From: an uncultured Bacilli bacterium
Lineage (GTDB): Bacteria; Bacillota_I; Bacilli_A; RF39; UBA660
Direction: 5' to 3'
NCBI GenBank assembly: GCA_934101345.1
Contig: CAKOQV010000012.1
Location: forward strand, 1-22,641
Length of the DNA stretch: 22,641 bases
The notes under the pieces were generated by a model. The model was given only the letters and a program-made list of their open reading frames with translations, did not search any database and was not told where the DNA came from. The position numbers and the translations under genes are program-made. Below are positions 1 to 6,608 of this stretch, piece after piece. Within the stretch, counting starts at the first letter, position 1. Each line of letters begins with the position of its first letter.

Positions 1-72
1 CATATCCACAAAGATTGTAATTTTTTCAGGATGATGTTTTTGTATTCTCTTTATTTCCTCTAATAAATGCAT
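1..72 (-). CDS. Partial CDS, N-terminal 24 residues, possible HAD-type phosphatase
   Basis: The reading frame starts at an ATG at 72-70, with a GGAGG ribosome binding site (CCTCC on the plus strand at 79-83) at good spacing, and runs off the left edge. The last visible residues, KITIFVDM, form a hydrophobic strand ending in Asp. That resembles the start of HAD motif I (hhhDxDG), but the decisive residues lie outside the window. It follows the kinase-SIS fusion gene on the same strand after about 100 bases, so the two may be co-transcribed. A HAD phosphatase beside a sugar kinase/isomerase would make sense, but this identification is a guess. Confidence 0.5.
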   Translation of the reverse strand, partial: MHLLEEIKRIQKHHPEKITIFVDM

Positions 73-172
73 ATGATACCTCCAATTATTTATAATCTAA
101 CATAAAAGTATATTAATTTTTAGCTTTATCTTTTATATTCATATTTCTTCCTCCATGTCCTTATTAAATCAA

Positions 173-2158
173 TTATAAATTACCTTTATAAAAATATATT
201 TTCATAGTGGCTTCTGAATAGTTTGGTTTTGATACATCTATATCCATAGTTTTACCAATATAATATATCAAAAACTGAGAAGCAATTAATAAATCATACT
301 CACATAAAATACCATCATATTCACTTTCAATTATTAAATTATTACCACTGTTTAAATATTTTAGTAATTTTTCTTCATATGATGAAATAGTTTTAGACTT
401 AAAATATATACTATTCTTATTATTTAGATTTTCATAATTAATAAATCTTCCATGTGAAAAATTTTTCTTATCATGAACAATAATATTAACTATACCAGAT
501 TCAATGATTTTGCTTTCTATATCAAAGGTTGCACTTTTTGTATAATCACCAGTAAATACATTTATTAATCCTCCTACAGAAAACATATTCTTTATTCTAT
601 CCTCTTTAAATTGTTTTTCAAAGAAGTCATTCCATTTTTTAATAGTTTTTCTTATAAACTCTTCTATAATTATATCACTGTTAATTTGTTTTAAATAATA
701 ACTTAAAAAGATACTCGCAGGACTAACAGTACCTTCAAAAGATAAAAATCCTCTTTCTTTTCCTTTATTTGTATTAGTTCTATAAGAAATAATATTTTTT
801 TTAGAAACATCGGTTTTTAAAACTATCTTCTGAACTTCACCTTTTGTTACTATATATTTATTTGAATTATCAAAATTTTTTGTAGCCTCAAGTAAATCAT
901 TAGTAGTTCCTGAATAAGAAAATATTATTACTTTATTAATTTGTGAATTATTTCTATAAACAATATCTCTTGGTAACAATGCATATACATTACTACCATA
1001 TAATTTATTAATTACAATTGATGAGAACACACTTGCTGCATAAGAGCCTCCACTTCCTGTAAATATATAGTTATCATTACTATTAAAATTAATATTGTAA
1101 ACATTATTTATCGTTCTGCTATTAACAGCATTAATAATTCTAGTTTCTAAATTGTTAATATTAATGTTACAACGTTTAATTTTTTTTCTTATTATTAATT
1201 CAAAATTTTTGCAAGTACAATCAATCTTATTGCTCTTGATTCTATATAAATTATTCAAGTGTCCTCTTGCTCCCATTTTTCTTACAACTTTAGATGTCAA
1301 TTTAACAGAATTATTATACCAAGTTTTAAATTTATCTATATCAAAATTCAAATCATTTTTTATCCAATCACCTATTATACTAGAAAAGAAAGCATCACCA
1401 GCACCTGTTGAATCAACCTCTTTCGAAGATATAAGAAGAGGAAATTCATATATAGTACTATCATAAACAAAGATTGCACCTTTCTTTCCCAAAGTAACTG
1501 TCATTAATTTTGGTTTTAACACATCATACATTTGATTTAATGTTTTTAAATTAAATCTATTTTTTAAGTATTTAACTACCCTTTCATTAAAATTGATAAT
1601 TGAAAACTTATTTTTAATTTTATTAACAATTTGATCATTAGTTAATTCTTCAAATTCAAAGTATTGTCCTAAATCCAATAATTTATTATTAGAGGTTTCA
1701 TCAATAATAATTTGGTTCTTATCATTTAAATTATCAAAGACTAATATATCATCTTCATTAATTTTACTTAAAATATCCTTTGTATCAATTAATGAGTCAT
1801 CATACCATTTTTTTGAATTACATATAGGACACCTTTTCTTTGAAGTAAAATCAAGACCATTATCAGTATCAAAGTATGATACATGAAAACATCTAGTAGA
1901 AATATTATTTAATGTCTTAACATTTGTAACATCAACTTTCAAATCTGATAGACTTTTTTTTGCAATCATACCGGCCATATCATTGCCACAAGTACCTAAT
2001 ACTGCAGTATTTATTCCCATACTAGATAAATTAGCAACTATATTATGTGAAGTCATTCCCCCATTAACTCCTAATAACTTACCATTTTTATAATAATAAT
2101 CCATAACCAAGTCCCCAACACTTACTACTCTAAATTTACTATCAAGGTCAGTCGTCAT
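173..2158 (-). CDS. PfkB-family carbohydrate kinase fused to a SIS sugar-phosphate-binding domain
   Basis: A 661-residue two-domain protein. Residues 8-300 are a ribokinase/PfkB fold: a glycine-rich N-terminal segment (GVNGGMTSHN, 30-39) and the family signature DSTGAGDA at 249-256, with D255 as expected catalytic base. Residues 340-661 are a SIS domain of the GlmS/FrlB isomerase-deglycase type: GSGGSY at 368-373, the phosphate-binding SYSGTTND at 414-421, and ESG (553-555) followed by FSHGRF (567-572). The kinase half carries an unusual CPIC motif (110-113), and the linker a CTC (314-316). Kinase plus SIS chemistry recalls fructoselysine salvage (FrlD phosphorylates, FrlB deglycates); that substrate is inference. 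The start is an ATG behind AGGAGG. A TATAAT-like -10 at 2183-2178 lies inside an inverted repeat. The WYL regulator gene lies immediately upstream. Confidence 0.85.
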   Translation of the reverse strand: MTTDLDSKFRVVSVGDLVMDYYYKNGKLLGVNGGMTSHNIVANLSSMGINTAVLGTCGNDMAGMIAKKSLSDLKVDVTNVKTLNNISTRCFHVSYFDTDNGLDFTSKKRCPICNSKKWYDDSLIDTKDILSKINEDDILVFDNLNDKNQIIIDETSNNKLLDLGQYFEFEELTNDQIVNKIKNKFSIINFNERVVKYLKNRFNLKTLNQMYDVLKPKLMTVTLGKKGAIFVYDSTIYEFPLLISSKEVDSTGAGDAFFSSIIGDWIKNDLNFDIDKFKTWYNNSVKLTSKVVRKMGARGHLNNLYRIKSNKIDCTCKNFELIIRKKIKRCNININNLETRIINAVNSRTINNVYNINFNSNDNYIFTGSGGSYAASVFSSIVINKLYGSNVYALLPRDIVYRNNSQINKVIIFSYSGTTNDLLEATKNFDNSNKYIVTKGEVQKIVLKTDVSKKNIISYRTNTNKGKERGFLSFEGTVSPASIFLSYYLKQINSDIIIEEFIRKTIKKWNDFFEKQFKEDRIKNMFSVGGLINVFTGDYTKSATFDIESKIIESGIVNIIVHDKKNFSHGRFINYENLNNKNSIYFKSKTISSYEEKLLKYLNSGNNLIIESEYDGILCEYDLLIASQFLIYYIGKTMDIDVSKPNYSEATMKIYFYKGNL

Positions 2159-2168
2159 AAAAAACCTC

Positions 2169-2196
2169 CTAAAAACATTATAATATAATTTTAGGA
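2169..2196. promoter_or_regulatory. Inverted repeat around the -10 of the kinase-SIS gene (possible operator)
   Basis: CCTAAAA (2169-2175) and TTTTAGG (2190-2196) form a perfect 7-bp inverted repeat. They bracket a minus-strand TATAAT (2183-2178) and overlap the AGGAGG ribosome binding site. The position suits a repressor operator or an RNA hairpin hiding the binding site. The WYL regulator next door is the obvious candidate binder, but that is inference. Confidence 0.35.
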
Positions 2197-2211
2197 AGTA
2201 TTCTGTCTTTT

Positions 2212-2820
2212 TTATTTAATAATTTCATCAAGTGACATAATTTTATTTAAATTAAAATGTCTAATTGCTCCTCTTAATTTACAAAAAGCAGTAACATAAA
2301 TATTGTTTTCAAATTTAAATATACTAATAGGAACAATTTCTCTATTTGTAACATTACCTGATGTTCCCAAATAACCAATATATACACTTTTCTTGTCTTT
2401 AATACAATCATCTATCATTTTTATTTTCTCATCATTTTCTTTAAAAGAAAGATTATTATCATATTCCGATAACACCTTATTAGTATTATAAATAGAATGA
2501 AGTTTCTTGTTTAGTTCTATAAAGTCTTTAATAAGTTTATCATTATCTGAAGTAGACATTTCATCTTGTACTTTATCTAATACTTCTAAATCATACTTAT
2601 TAAAGTAATCTATATTAATCATATCAGTCTTATTTATGTAGTAGCCGCCTCCTGGGCCCTTAAAAGATTCAATAATATATCCAGCCATTTCTAACTGTTC
2701 TTTATAATATCTAACCATTCTCTCAGTAACACCAAGTTCCTCACTTAATTCTTTAACTGAATATACTCTACCATTTGATAATAATTTTATCATTAAAATT
2801 GTATTAGTTATTTTACTCAT
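2212..2820 (-). CDS. HTH-WYL family transcriptional regulator
   Basis: A 202-residue DNA-binding regulator. Residues 1-60 form a winged helix-turn-helix of the HTH_11/DeoR type (VYSVKELSEELGVTERMVR is the recognition segment), followed by a GPGGGYYI wing. The C-terminal part (about 145-202, with REIVPISIFKFENNIYV and the AFCKLRGAIRHFNLNKI segment) matches a short WYL ligand-binding domain. I chose the ATG at 2820 rather than an in-frame GTG at 2832 because AGGTGG (2834-2829) sits 8 bases before the ATG and overlaps the GTG. The gene has its own TTGAAA-N17-TATAAT promoter and precedes the kinase-SIS gene by about 50 bases. It probably senses a small molecule and may control that gene. WYL regulators also occur in phage-defence loci, but nothing else here points that way. 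Confidence 0.85.
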   Translation of the reverse strand: MSKITNTILMIKLLSNGRVYSVKELSEELGVTERMVRYYKEQLEMAGYIIESFKGPGGGYYINKTDMINIDYFNKYDLEVLDKVQDEMSTSDNDKLIKDFIELNKKLHSIYNTNKVLSEYDNNLSFKENDEKIKMIDDCIKDKKSVYIGYLGTSGNVTNREIVPISIFKFENNIYVTAFCKLRGAIRHFNLNKIMSLDEIIK

Positions 2821-2840
2821 AATTAGTCCCACCTAAAAAT

Positions 2841-2869
2841 ATTATATTAAAAATATATATACTTTTCAA
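2841..2869 (-). promoter_or_regulatory. Sigma-A promoter of the WYL regulator
   Basis: On the minus strand, TTGAAA (2869-2864), a 17-base spacer and TATAAT (2846-2841). Transcription would start near 2834, so the mRNA begins almost at the AGGTGG binding site. It abuts the rpsU-yqeY terminator. Confidence 0.7.
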
Positions 2870-2872
2870 TAC

Positions 2873-2902
2873 AAAAAAGAGAAACTATCCAAGTCTCTCT
2901 TT
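2873..2902 (-). terminator. Intrinsic terminator of rpsU-yqeY
   Basis: AAAGAGA (2876-2882) pairs with TCTCTTT (2896-2902), extended inward by ACT/AGT across one mismatch. On the minus strand it is followed by a U6 tract. The hairpin includes the yqeY stop codon. Confidence 0.7.
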
Positions 2903-3325
2903 AATTAATTTATTTACTAAAGACATATCTGCTCTACCTTTAACTAAAGGTGATATATTCTTCATTATAAGGCCCATATCTTTTGAAGATGTAGGTTTTA
3001 CCTCTTCAAATACCTTATCAATAGTTTTATTTAACTCCTCTAAAGACATCTCTTCAGGCATATAAGAACTAAGTATTTCTATTTCTTTCTTATTTTGAAG
3101 TACTAAGTCTTCTCTACCAGCAGCCTCAAATTGTTCTATTGCATCTTTTCTCATCTTAATCTGTTTAGAAATTACCTGAATAACATCATCATCAGTAAGT
3201 TCTTCCCTAGGATTAGGTTTAGCAAGTTGCATAGCACCTTTGATCATTCTAATTACTCCAAGTTTAAAACTATCTTTATTTTTCATTGCTTCTTTTAAAT
3301 CATTATTAATTTTTTCTGCTAACAT
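2885..3325 (-). CDS. yqeY: GatB/YqeY domain protein
   Basis: 146 residues, the normal length for stand-alone YqeY proteins, which resemble the C-terminal tRNA-binding tail of GatB (Asp/Glu-tRNA amidotransferase). Recognisable family segments are LKEAMKNKDSFKLGVIRMI at the N-terminus, AIEQFEAAGREDLVLQNKKE in the middle, LSSYMPEEMS, and the K-DMGLIMKNISPLVKGRADMSLVN motif near the C-terminus. It follows rpsU by 12 bases, the conserved rpsU-yqeY arrangement of Firmicutes, and shares its promoter and terminator. The precise biochemical role of YqeY is not settled. Confidence 0.95.
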   Translation of the reverse strand: MLAEKINNDLKEAMKNKDSFKLGVIRMIKGAMQLAKPNPREELTDDDVIQVISKQIKMRKDAIEQFEAAGREDLVLQNKKEIEILSSYMPEEMSLEELNKTIDKVFEEVKPTSSKDMGLIMKNISPLVKGRADMSLVNKLIKERLG

Positions 3326-3337
3326 AATTCTATCTCC

Positions 3338-3544
3338 TTAGTAATTTCTTTTATTTTTTCTAGAATTAATAGTATTTTTCTTTTTCTCTTCTCTTTCTTT
3401 AAATCCTTTAGACTTAAATCCATCTGCTCTTTCCCTAGCTTTAGAGAGATTACCATTGCGTGCTACTTGATTTTTAAATTTTCTTAAAGCAAATTCAACA
3501 TCATTATTTCTAACACCAACGGTTATTTTAGTTCCTGCTGACAT
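3338..3544 (-). CDS. rpsU: 30S ribosomal protein S21
   Basis: A 68-residue highly basic protein with the S21 core: VRNNDVEFALRKFKNQVARNG, then a Lys/Arg-rich tail. S21 binds the small subunit near the anti-Shine-Dalgarno region. The tail is somewhat longer than the 57-58 residues usual in Bacillus. It has a very strong ribosome binding site (GGAAGGAGGG, 7 bases before ATG) and its own promoter upstream. It is first gene of the rpsU-yqeY operon. Confidence 0.97.
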   Translation of the reverse strand: MSAGTKITVGVRNNDVEFALRKFKNQVARNGNLSKARERADGFKSKGFKEREEKKKNTINSRKNKRNY

Positions 3545-3575
3545 CTATATCCCTCCTTCCGCTTTACCAAGTAAG

Positions 3576-3604
3576 ATTATAACATTATTTGACATAATTT
3601 ACAA
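3576..3604 (-). promoter_or_regulatory. Promoter of rpsU-yqeY
   Basis: Minus strand TTGTAA (3604-3599), a 17-base spacer and an extended -10, TGTTATAAT (the hexamer is 3581-3576). The bacteriocin operon ends only 40 bases upstream of this promoter, and no strong G+C-rich terminator separates them. Only weak A/T palindromes are seen at 3612-3632. Confidence 0.7.
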
Positions 3605-3645
3605 GAAGAAAAAAGTCTTTTTTTATAAAAACAGCCTATATTTTA

Positions 3646-3813
3646 TCAAAAATCACACATTTTACCTTCACTTTTCCTTCTGATATAACTTCCAAAGGCC
3701 TCACCTATATTAAAAATAATCTCAATAGTTTTATATATTGCATTCATCATTGTCGCAGTAAAACCTGCTCCGCCATCTATTTTTAACATCTCATTTTTAT
3801 CTAATTCTCTCAT
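3646..3813 (-). CDS. Double-glycine-leader peptide 2, putative two-peptide bacteriocin subunit
   Basis: A 55-residue peptide. The leader MRELDKNEMLKIDGG ends in the double glycine cut by C39 exporters. The predicted mature peptide is 40 residues, with an amphipathic helical centre, a GEAFG motif at 37-41 (GxxxG), a basic stretch (RRKSEGK, 45-51) and a single Cys at 53. GxxxG plus a double-glycine leader is the hallmark of class IIb bacteriocins, in which two peptides form a membrane-inserting helix pair. Its ATG overlaps the stop of peptide 1 (ATGA, 3813-3810), and its GGGAGG binding site lies inside the peptide 1 coding region, so translation is coupled. I do not recognise a named bacteriocin. 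A signalling-peptide role is possible but less likely given the pairing. Confidence 0.85.
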   Translation of the reverse strand: MRELDKNEMLKIDGGAGFTATMMNAIYKTIEIIFNIGEAFGSYIRRKSEGKMCDF

Positions 3814-3968
3814 CTTTTACCTCCCAATATATTACATTTTTCTGGATTAGAATAGCCTTTAAGTGTTCCCACTATAAAAGTTATAATTGTTCCAATAATC
3901 GTAGTAATTAAAATTGCATTAGCTCCACCATTAACATTTAACATATCTTCTTTTCTTAATTCAATCAT
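3810..3968 (-). CDS. Double-glycine-leader peptide 1, putative two-peptide bacteriocin subunit
   Basis: A 52-residue peptide with leader MIELRKEDMLNVNGG, closely matching the partner's leader (shared pattern M-x-E-L-x-K-x-x-M-L-x-V/I-N/D-G-G). The mature part is 37 residues: a very hydrophobic helix (residues 19-36), a GTLKG motif at 34-38 (GxxxG), a polar C-terminus and one Cys at 45. The ATG lies 6 bases after AGGAGGT and overlaps the accessory gene's stop by 4 bases (ATGA, 3968-3965). The C-terminal LGG at 48-50 is encoded by the ribosome binding site of peptide 2 and is not a leader site. Family placement rests on leader, size, GxxxG and context; activity is inferred. Confidence 0.87.
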   Translation of the reverse strand: MIELRKEDMLNVNGGANAILITTIIGTIITFIVGTLKGYSNPEKCNILGGKR

Positions 3969-4399
3969 TTTGTACCTCCTAATTCCTTTAAATATTCTAT
4001 TACCATTTTATCTTCTTTTAATAGTTTTAAGTTTAATACTAAATTATTATATTTATACTTATTATCAAGATTTATATTAAGAACTACTTCTTGATAAGTT
4101 TCATTATTATCACTAAAGTATTCCTCACTAATACTCTTAATACTATACTTATATGTTTTCTTATCAGTTATCAAAGTATCATTTAAAGTAATATATTTTG
4201 TCTCAAATATTGGTATATAACATTTTAAATAATAACTATCATCTTCTTCAATAACAGTACCTTTAAAAAAGTAATATTCTTTATAATGAAATAACATACA
4301 TACTATAATTAAGGAAAGTGCACATATTATTAATATCATTATATAAATATATACTAAAAGTCTAATCTTTCTATTTAAAATAATTCTACTATCTATCAT
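3965..4399 (-). CDS. Short membrane-anchored accessory protein of the peptide exporter
   Basis: 144 residues: a short basic N-terminus, one long hydrophobic segment (about 12-38), then an extracytoplasmic beta-rich domain ending in a short helix (MVIEYLKEL). This is the position and topology of HlyD/MesE/ComB-type accessory (membrane-fusion) proteins of bacteriocin exporters. Those proteins are usually about 450 residues with a coiled-coil hairpin and lipoyl domain, neither of which is present. It could be a minimal accessory protein keeping only the anchor and membrane-proximal beta domain, or an immunity protein. It overlaps the exporter gene by 11 bases and peptide 1 by 4, so it is firmly within the operon. 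The C-terminal ELGG reflects the ribosome binding site of peptide 1. Confidence 0.7.
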   Translation of the reverse strand: MIDSRIILNRKIRLLVYIYIMILIICALSLIIVCMLFHYKEYYFFKGTVIEEDDSYYLKCYIPIFETKYITLNDTLITDKKTYKYSIKSISEEYFSDNNETYQEVVLNINLDNKYKYNNLVLNLKLLKEDKMVIEYLKELGGTK

Positions 4400-6449
4400 T
4401 ATTATTACCTCTTAGTCTAATAACTCTATCATATAAATCAGTATTATTCTCTCTATGTGATACCACTATAAAGGTTTTATCTTGATATGTCCAAAATAAA
4501 TTTTCTAAAATAATTCTCTCTAACTTAATATCAATTTGACTCAATCCTTCATCTATCATTATTATTTTACTATTTTTTAAAAGACCTCGGGCTAGTATTA
4601 TTCTTTGTCTTTGACCCCCAGAAAGATTACTACCATTCTCTTCGGTAATATAATCATAGCCTAATATATTATCTTTAATAATCTCATCTACATAAGTCAT
4701 TTTACATACATTCAAAAAATCATTCTCTGAAATATTTCTATCAAGTATAATATTATTTCTAATACTATCTGTATATAACATTTCATTCTGTGAAATATAT
4801 GTTATATTCCTTCTTATATCCGCTAAAGTATAATCATTAATATCATAACCATTAATAAATATTTGTCCCCTATCTACATCATAATACTTATAAATTAATT
4901 TTAATAAAGTAGATTTACCAATACCAGATTCACCAAGTATAAGTACTCTTTCTCCTTTTTTAATATATAAATTAACACTATTAAGAGGATAATATTTATT
5001 ATTAAAAGTAAAAGATAAATTTCTAACTTCAATATTACCATTTAATTCTAGTTTATTATCTGCAATAATTTCTTTGTCCGCATCAAGTAAATCATTTACT
5101 CTTCTAATACTATTCTTAACAAAATGATACTCATTAAGTAAAGATATAAAATTATCAATTGGTGATAATATATAATTAAATAGTAATGTTATAGTTATAT
5201 AATTACCCATAGTTAAATTATTCTTCATAATAAATCTAAAACAAATAAAATTAATTACTAATAGTCCTAAATCGTTAAGTAAACTTTTAAGTAATAAAAG
5301 AATATTATTAATTTTTTCACCATAATATGAAGTAGCAATTAACTTATTATAATCCTTCTCAAACTTTAATATAATATTATCTTGAATATTAAGATTTTTA
5401 ATAGTTTCAAATGATTTAGTAGACTCTATTATATCATTATTAACTAGTTCATTATTCATCTGATTTTTAATATTGACTCTTTTTATTATTGGATTAAATA
5501 TTAATATAATTAATATATATATTATAAGCATAATAATAATTAACATAATAAATTCTCTCTTAATAAAATATATAATAATAAAAGATGTAATAAATACTAT
5601 AATATCTAAAAATATAGTAACTATAATTCTAGATATAAATATTTTAAAGTGTGATAAATCATTAATTCTAGATAATACCTCACCCGAAGTCTTTCCTTGA
5701 TAAAATGTGAAGGGAAGTAAAATAATATTACTAAATGTACTAAGAATGATACTAATATCTATTTTTTGATTTAAATAAATAATTAAGTGATTTCTAACAT
5801 AATTACTAATATTTTTAAGCATATATAAGATAGAAAAGAATATTGTAATTATAATTAAATTATTTACTTCAGTATTTATTATCCTATCAAAAATAATTTG
5901 TGAATAAAAGGATGTTCCTATAGAATATAGAGTAATTAATAATGACAAAATAGTTAAGAATACAATAATACTTTTATTATTAAATAATACTAACCATATC
6001 ATCTTCATTAATTTTTTATCACTAGTGATTACCGTGATGGGTTTTACTTTTTCAAAAAGCATTAAATAGCCTGTCCACACATTAGTAAAATCAAACATAT
6101 CCATTGTAACCTTACCCACTGCAGGATCCATCATTAATATCTTATCTTCATATAGCTTGTATATAACAACAAAATGCATATAATTCTTATTATTAAGCTG
6201 AACAATATATGGACATTTAACCTCTTTTATTTGACTAACATCACTTACCTTATATGATTTAGCCATTAGTCCTAGTTTAGATGATGCCTCACTTAAATTA
6301 TAAAAATTAGTCCCTTCTTTTGTTGTCTTAGTCATCTCTGTTAATCTATCTAAAGAAATATCACCTCCATAATAACGAATGATAGATAAAAGAGAGGCTG
6401 CTCCGCAATCCTTATTTCCTTCTTGTAGTACAATTAAATCTTTCTTCAT
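4389..6449 (-). CDS. Peptidase-containing (C39) ABC transporter for double-glycine peptides
   Basis: A 686-residue exporter that cleaves leaders after GG and secretes the peptide. The N-terminal C39 peptidase has Q9 and catalytic C15 (LQEGNKDCGAASL), H93 (NYMHFVV) and D109 (MMDP). Membrane segments span roughly 155-435. The nucleotide-binding domain has Walker A GESGIGKST (507-515), Q-loop Q555, signature NLSGGQRQR (609-617), Walker B IIMIDE (630-635) and H-loop H666. Length and order are those of the ComA/LagD/MesD family. It is the first gene of the operon, with the accessory protein and both double-glycine peptides behind it, so they are the expected substrates. No convincing promoter was found in the 130 bases upstream. 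Confidence 0.95.
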   Translation of the reverse strand: MKKDLIVLQEGNKDCGAASLLSIIRYYGGDISLDRLTEMTKTTKEGTNFYNLSEASSKLGLMAKSYKVSDVSQIKEVKCPYIVQLNNKNYMHFVVIYKLYEDKILMMDPAVGKVTMDMFDFTNVWTGYLMLFEKVKPITVITSDKKLMKMIWLVLFNNKSIIVFLTILSLLITLYSIGTSFYSQIIFDRIINTEVNNLIIITIFFSILYMLKNISNYVRNHLIIYLNQKIDISIILSTFSNIILLPFTFYQGKTSGEVLSRINDLSHFKIFISRIIVTIFLDIIVFITSFIIIYFIKREFIMLIIIMLIIYILIILIFNPIIKRVNIKNQMNNELVNNDIIESTKSFETIKNLNIQDNIILKFEKDYNKLIATSYYGEKINNILLLLKSLLNDLGLLVINFICFRFIMKNNLTMGNYITITLLFNYILSPIDNFISLLNEYHFVKNSIRRVNDLLDADKEIIADNKLELNGNIEVRNLSFTFNNKYYPLNSVNLYIKKGERVLILGESGIGKSTLLKLIYKYYDVDRGQIFINGYDINDYTLADIRRNITYISQNEMLYTDSIRNNIILDRNISENDFLNVCKMTYVDEIIKDNILGYDYITEENGSNLSGGQRQRIILARGLLKNSKIIMIDEGLSQIDIKLERIILENLFWTYQDKTFIVVSHRENNTDLYDRVIRLRGNNNDR

Positions 6450-6580
6450 TTTACTCCCTTCATACTTATATACAAGAAGTGATATTTGATTTTGCTATAA
6501 TTTTGAAAATTTCTTTAAAAATATTTAATTATTACCAAAAATTATTAATTTATAATCAAAATAAGTTATTTATAACAAAA

Positions 6581-6608
6581 AAAATATAACCTTGAAAAGT
6601 TATATTTT
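6581..6608 (-). terminator. Terminator between the membrane protein and the bacteriocin operon
   Basis: A perfect 10-bp stem, AAAATATAAC (6581-6590) and GTTATATTTT (6599-6608), with an 8-base loop. On the minus strand it runs into a U tract. It touches the stop codon of the 360-residue membrane protein gene, so the exporter operon probably has a separate promoter. Confidence 0.7.

Noticed and set aside
109..148. Very short ATG frames (5 and 8 codons) downstream of the kinase-SIS gene
   Set aside because: They are A+T-rich, very short and show no repeated or conserved pattern, although a GGAGGAAG-like site precedes one.
1152..1466. Plus-strand ORF of 104 codons inside the kinase-SIS gene
   Set aside because: It is the shadow of a well-supported PfkB-SIS reading frame, with low-complexity Leu/Ile composition and no ribosome binding site.
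3819..3824. GG near the C-terminus of peptide 1 (and ELGG at the end of the accessory protein) as extra leader cleavage sites
   Set aside because: These glycines are encoded by the ribosome binding sites of the following genes and lie within a few residues of the stop, so no mature peptide would follow.
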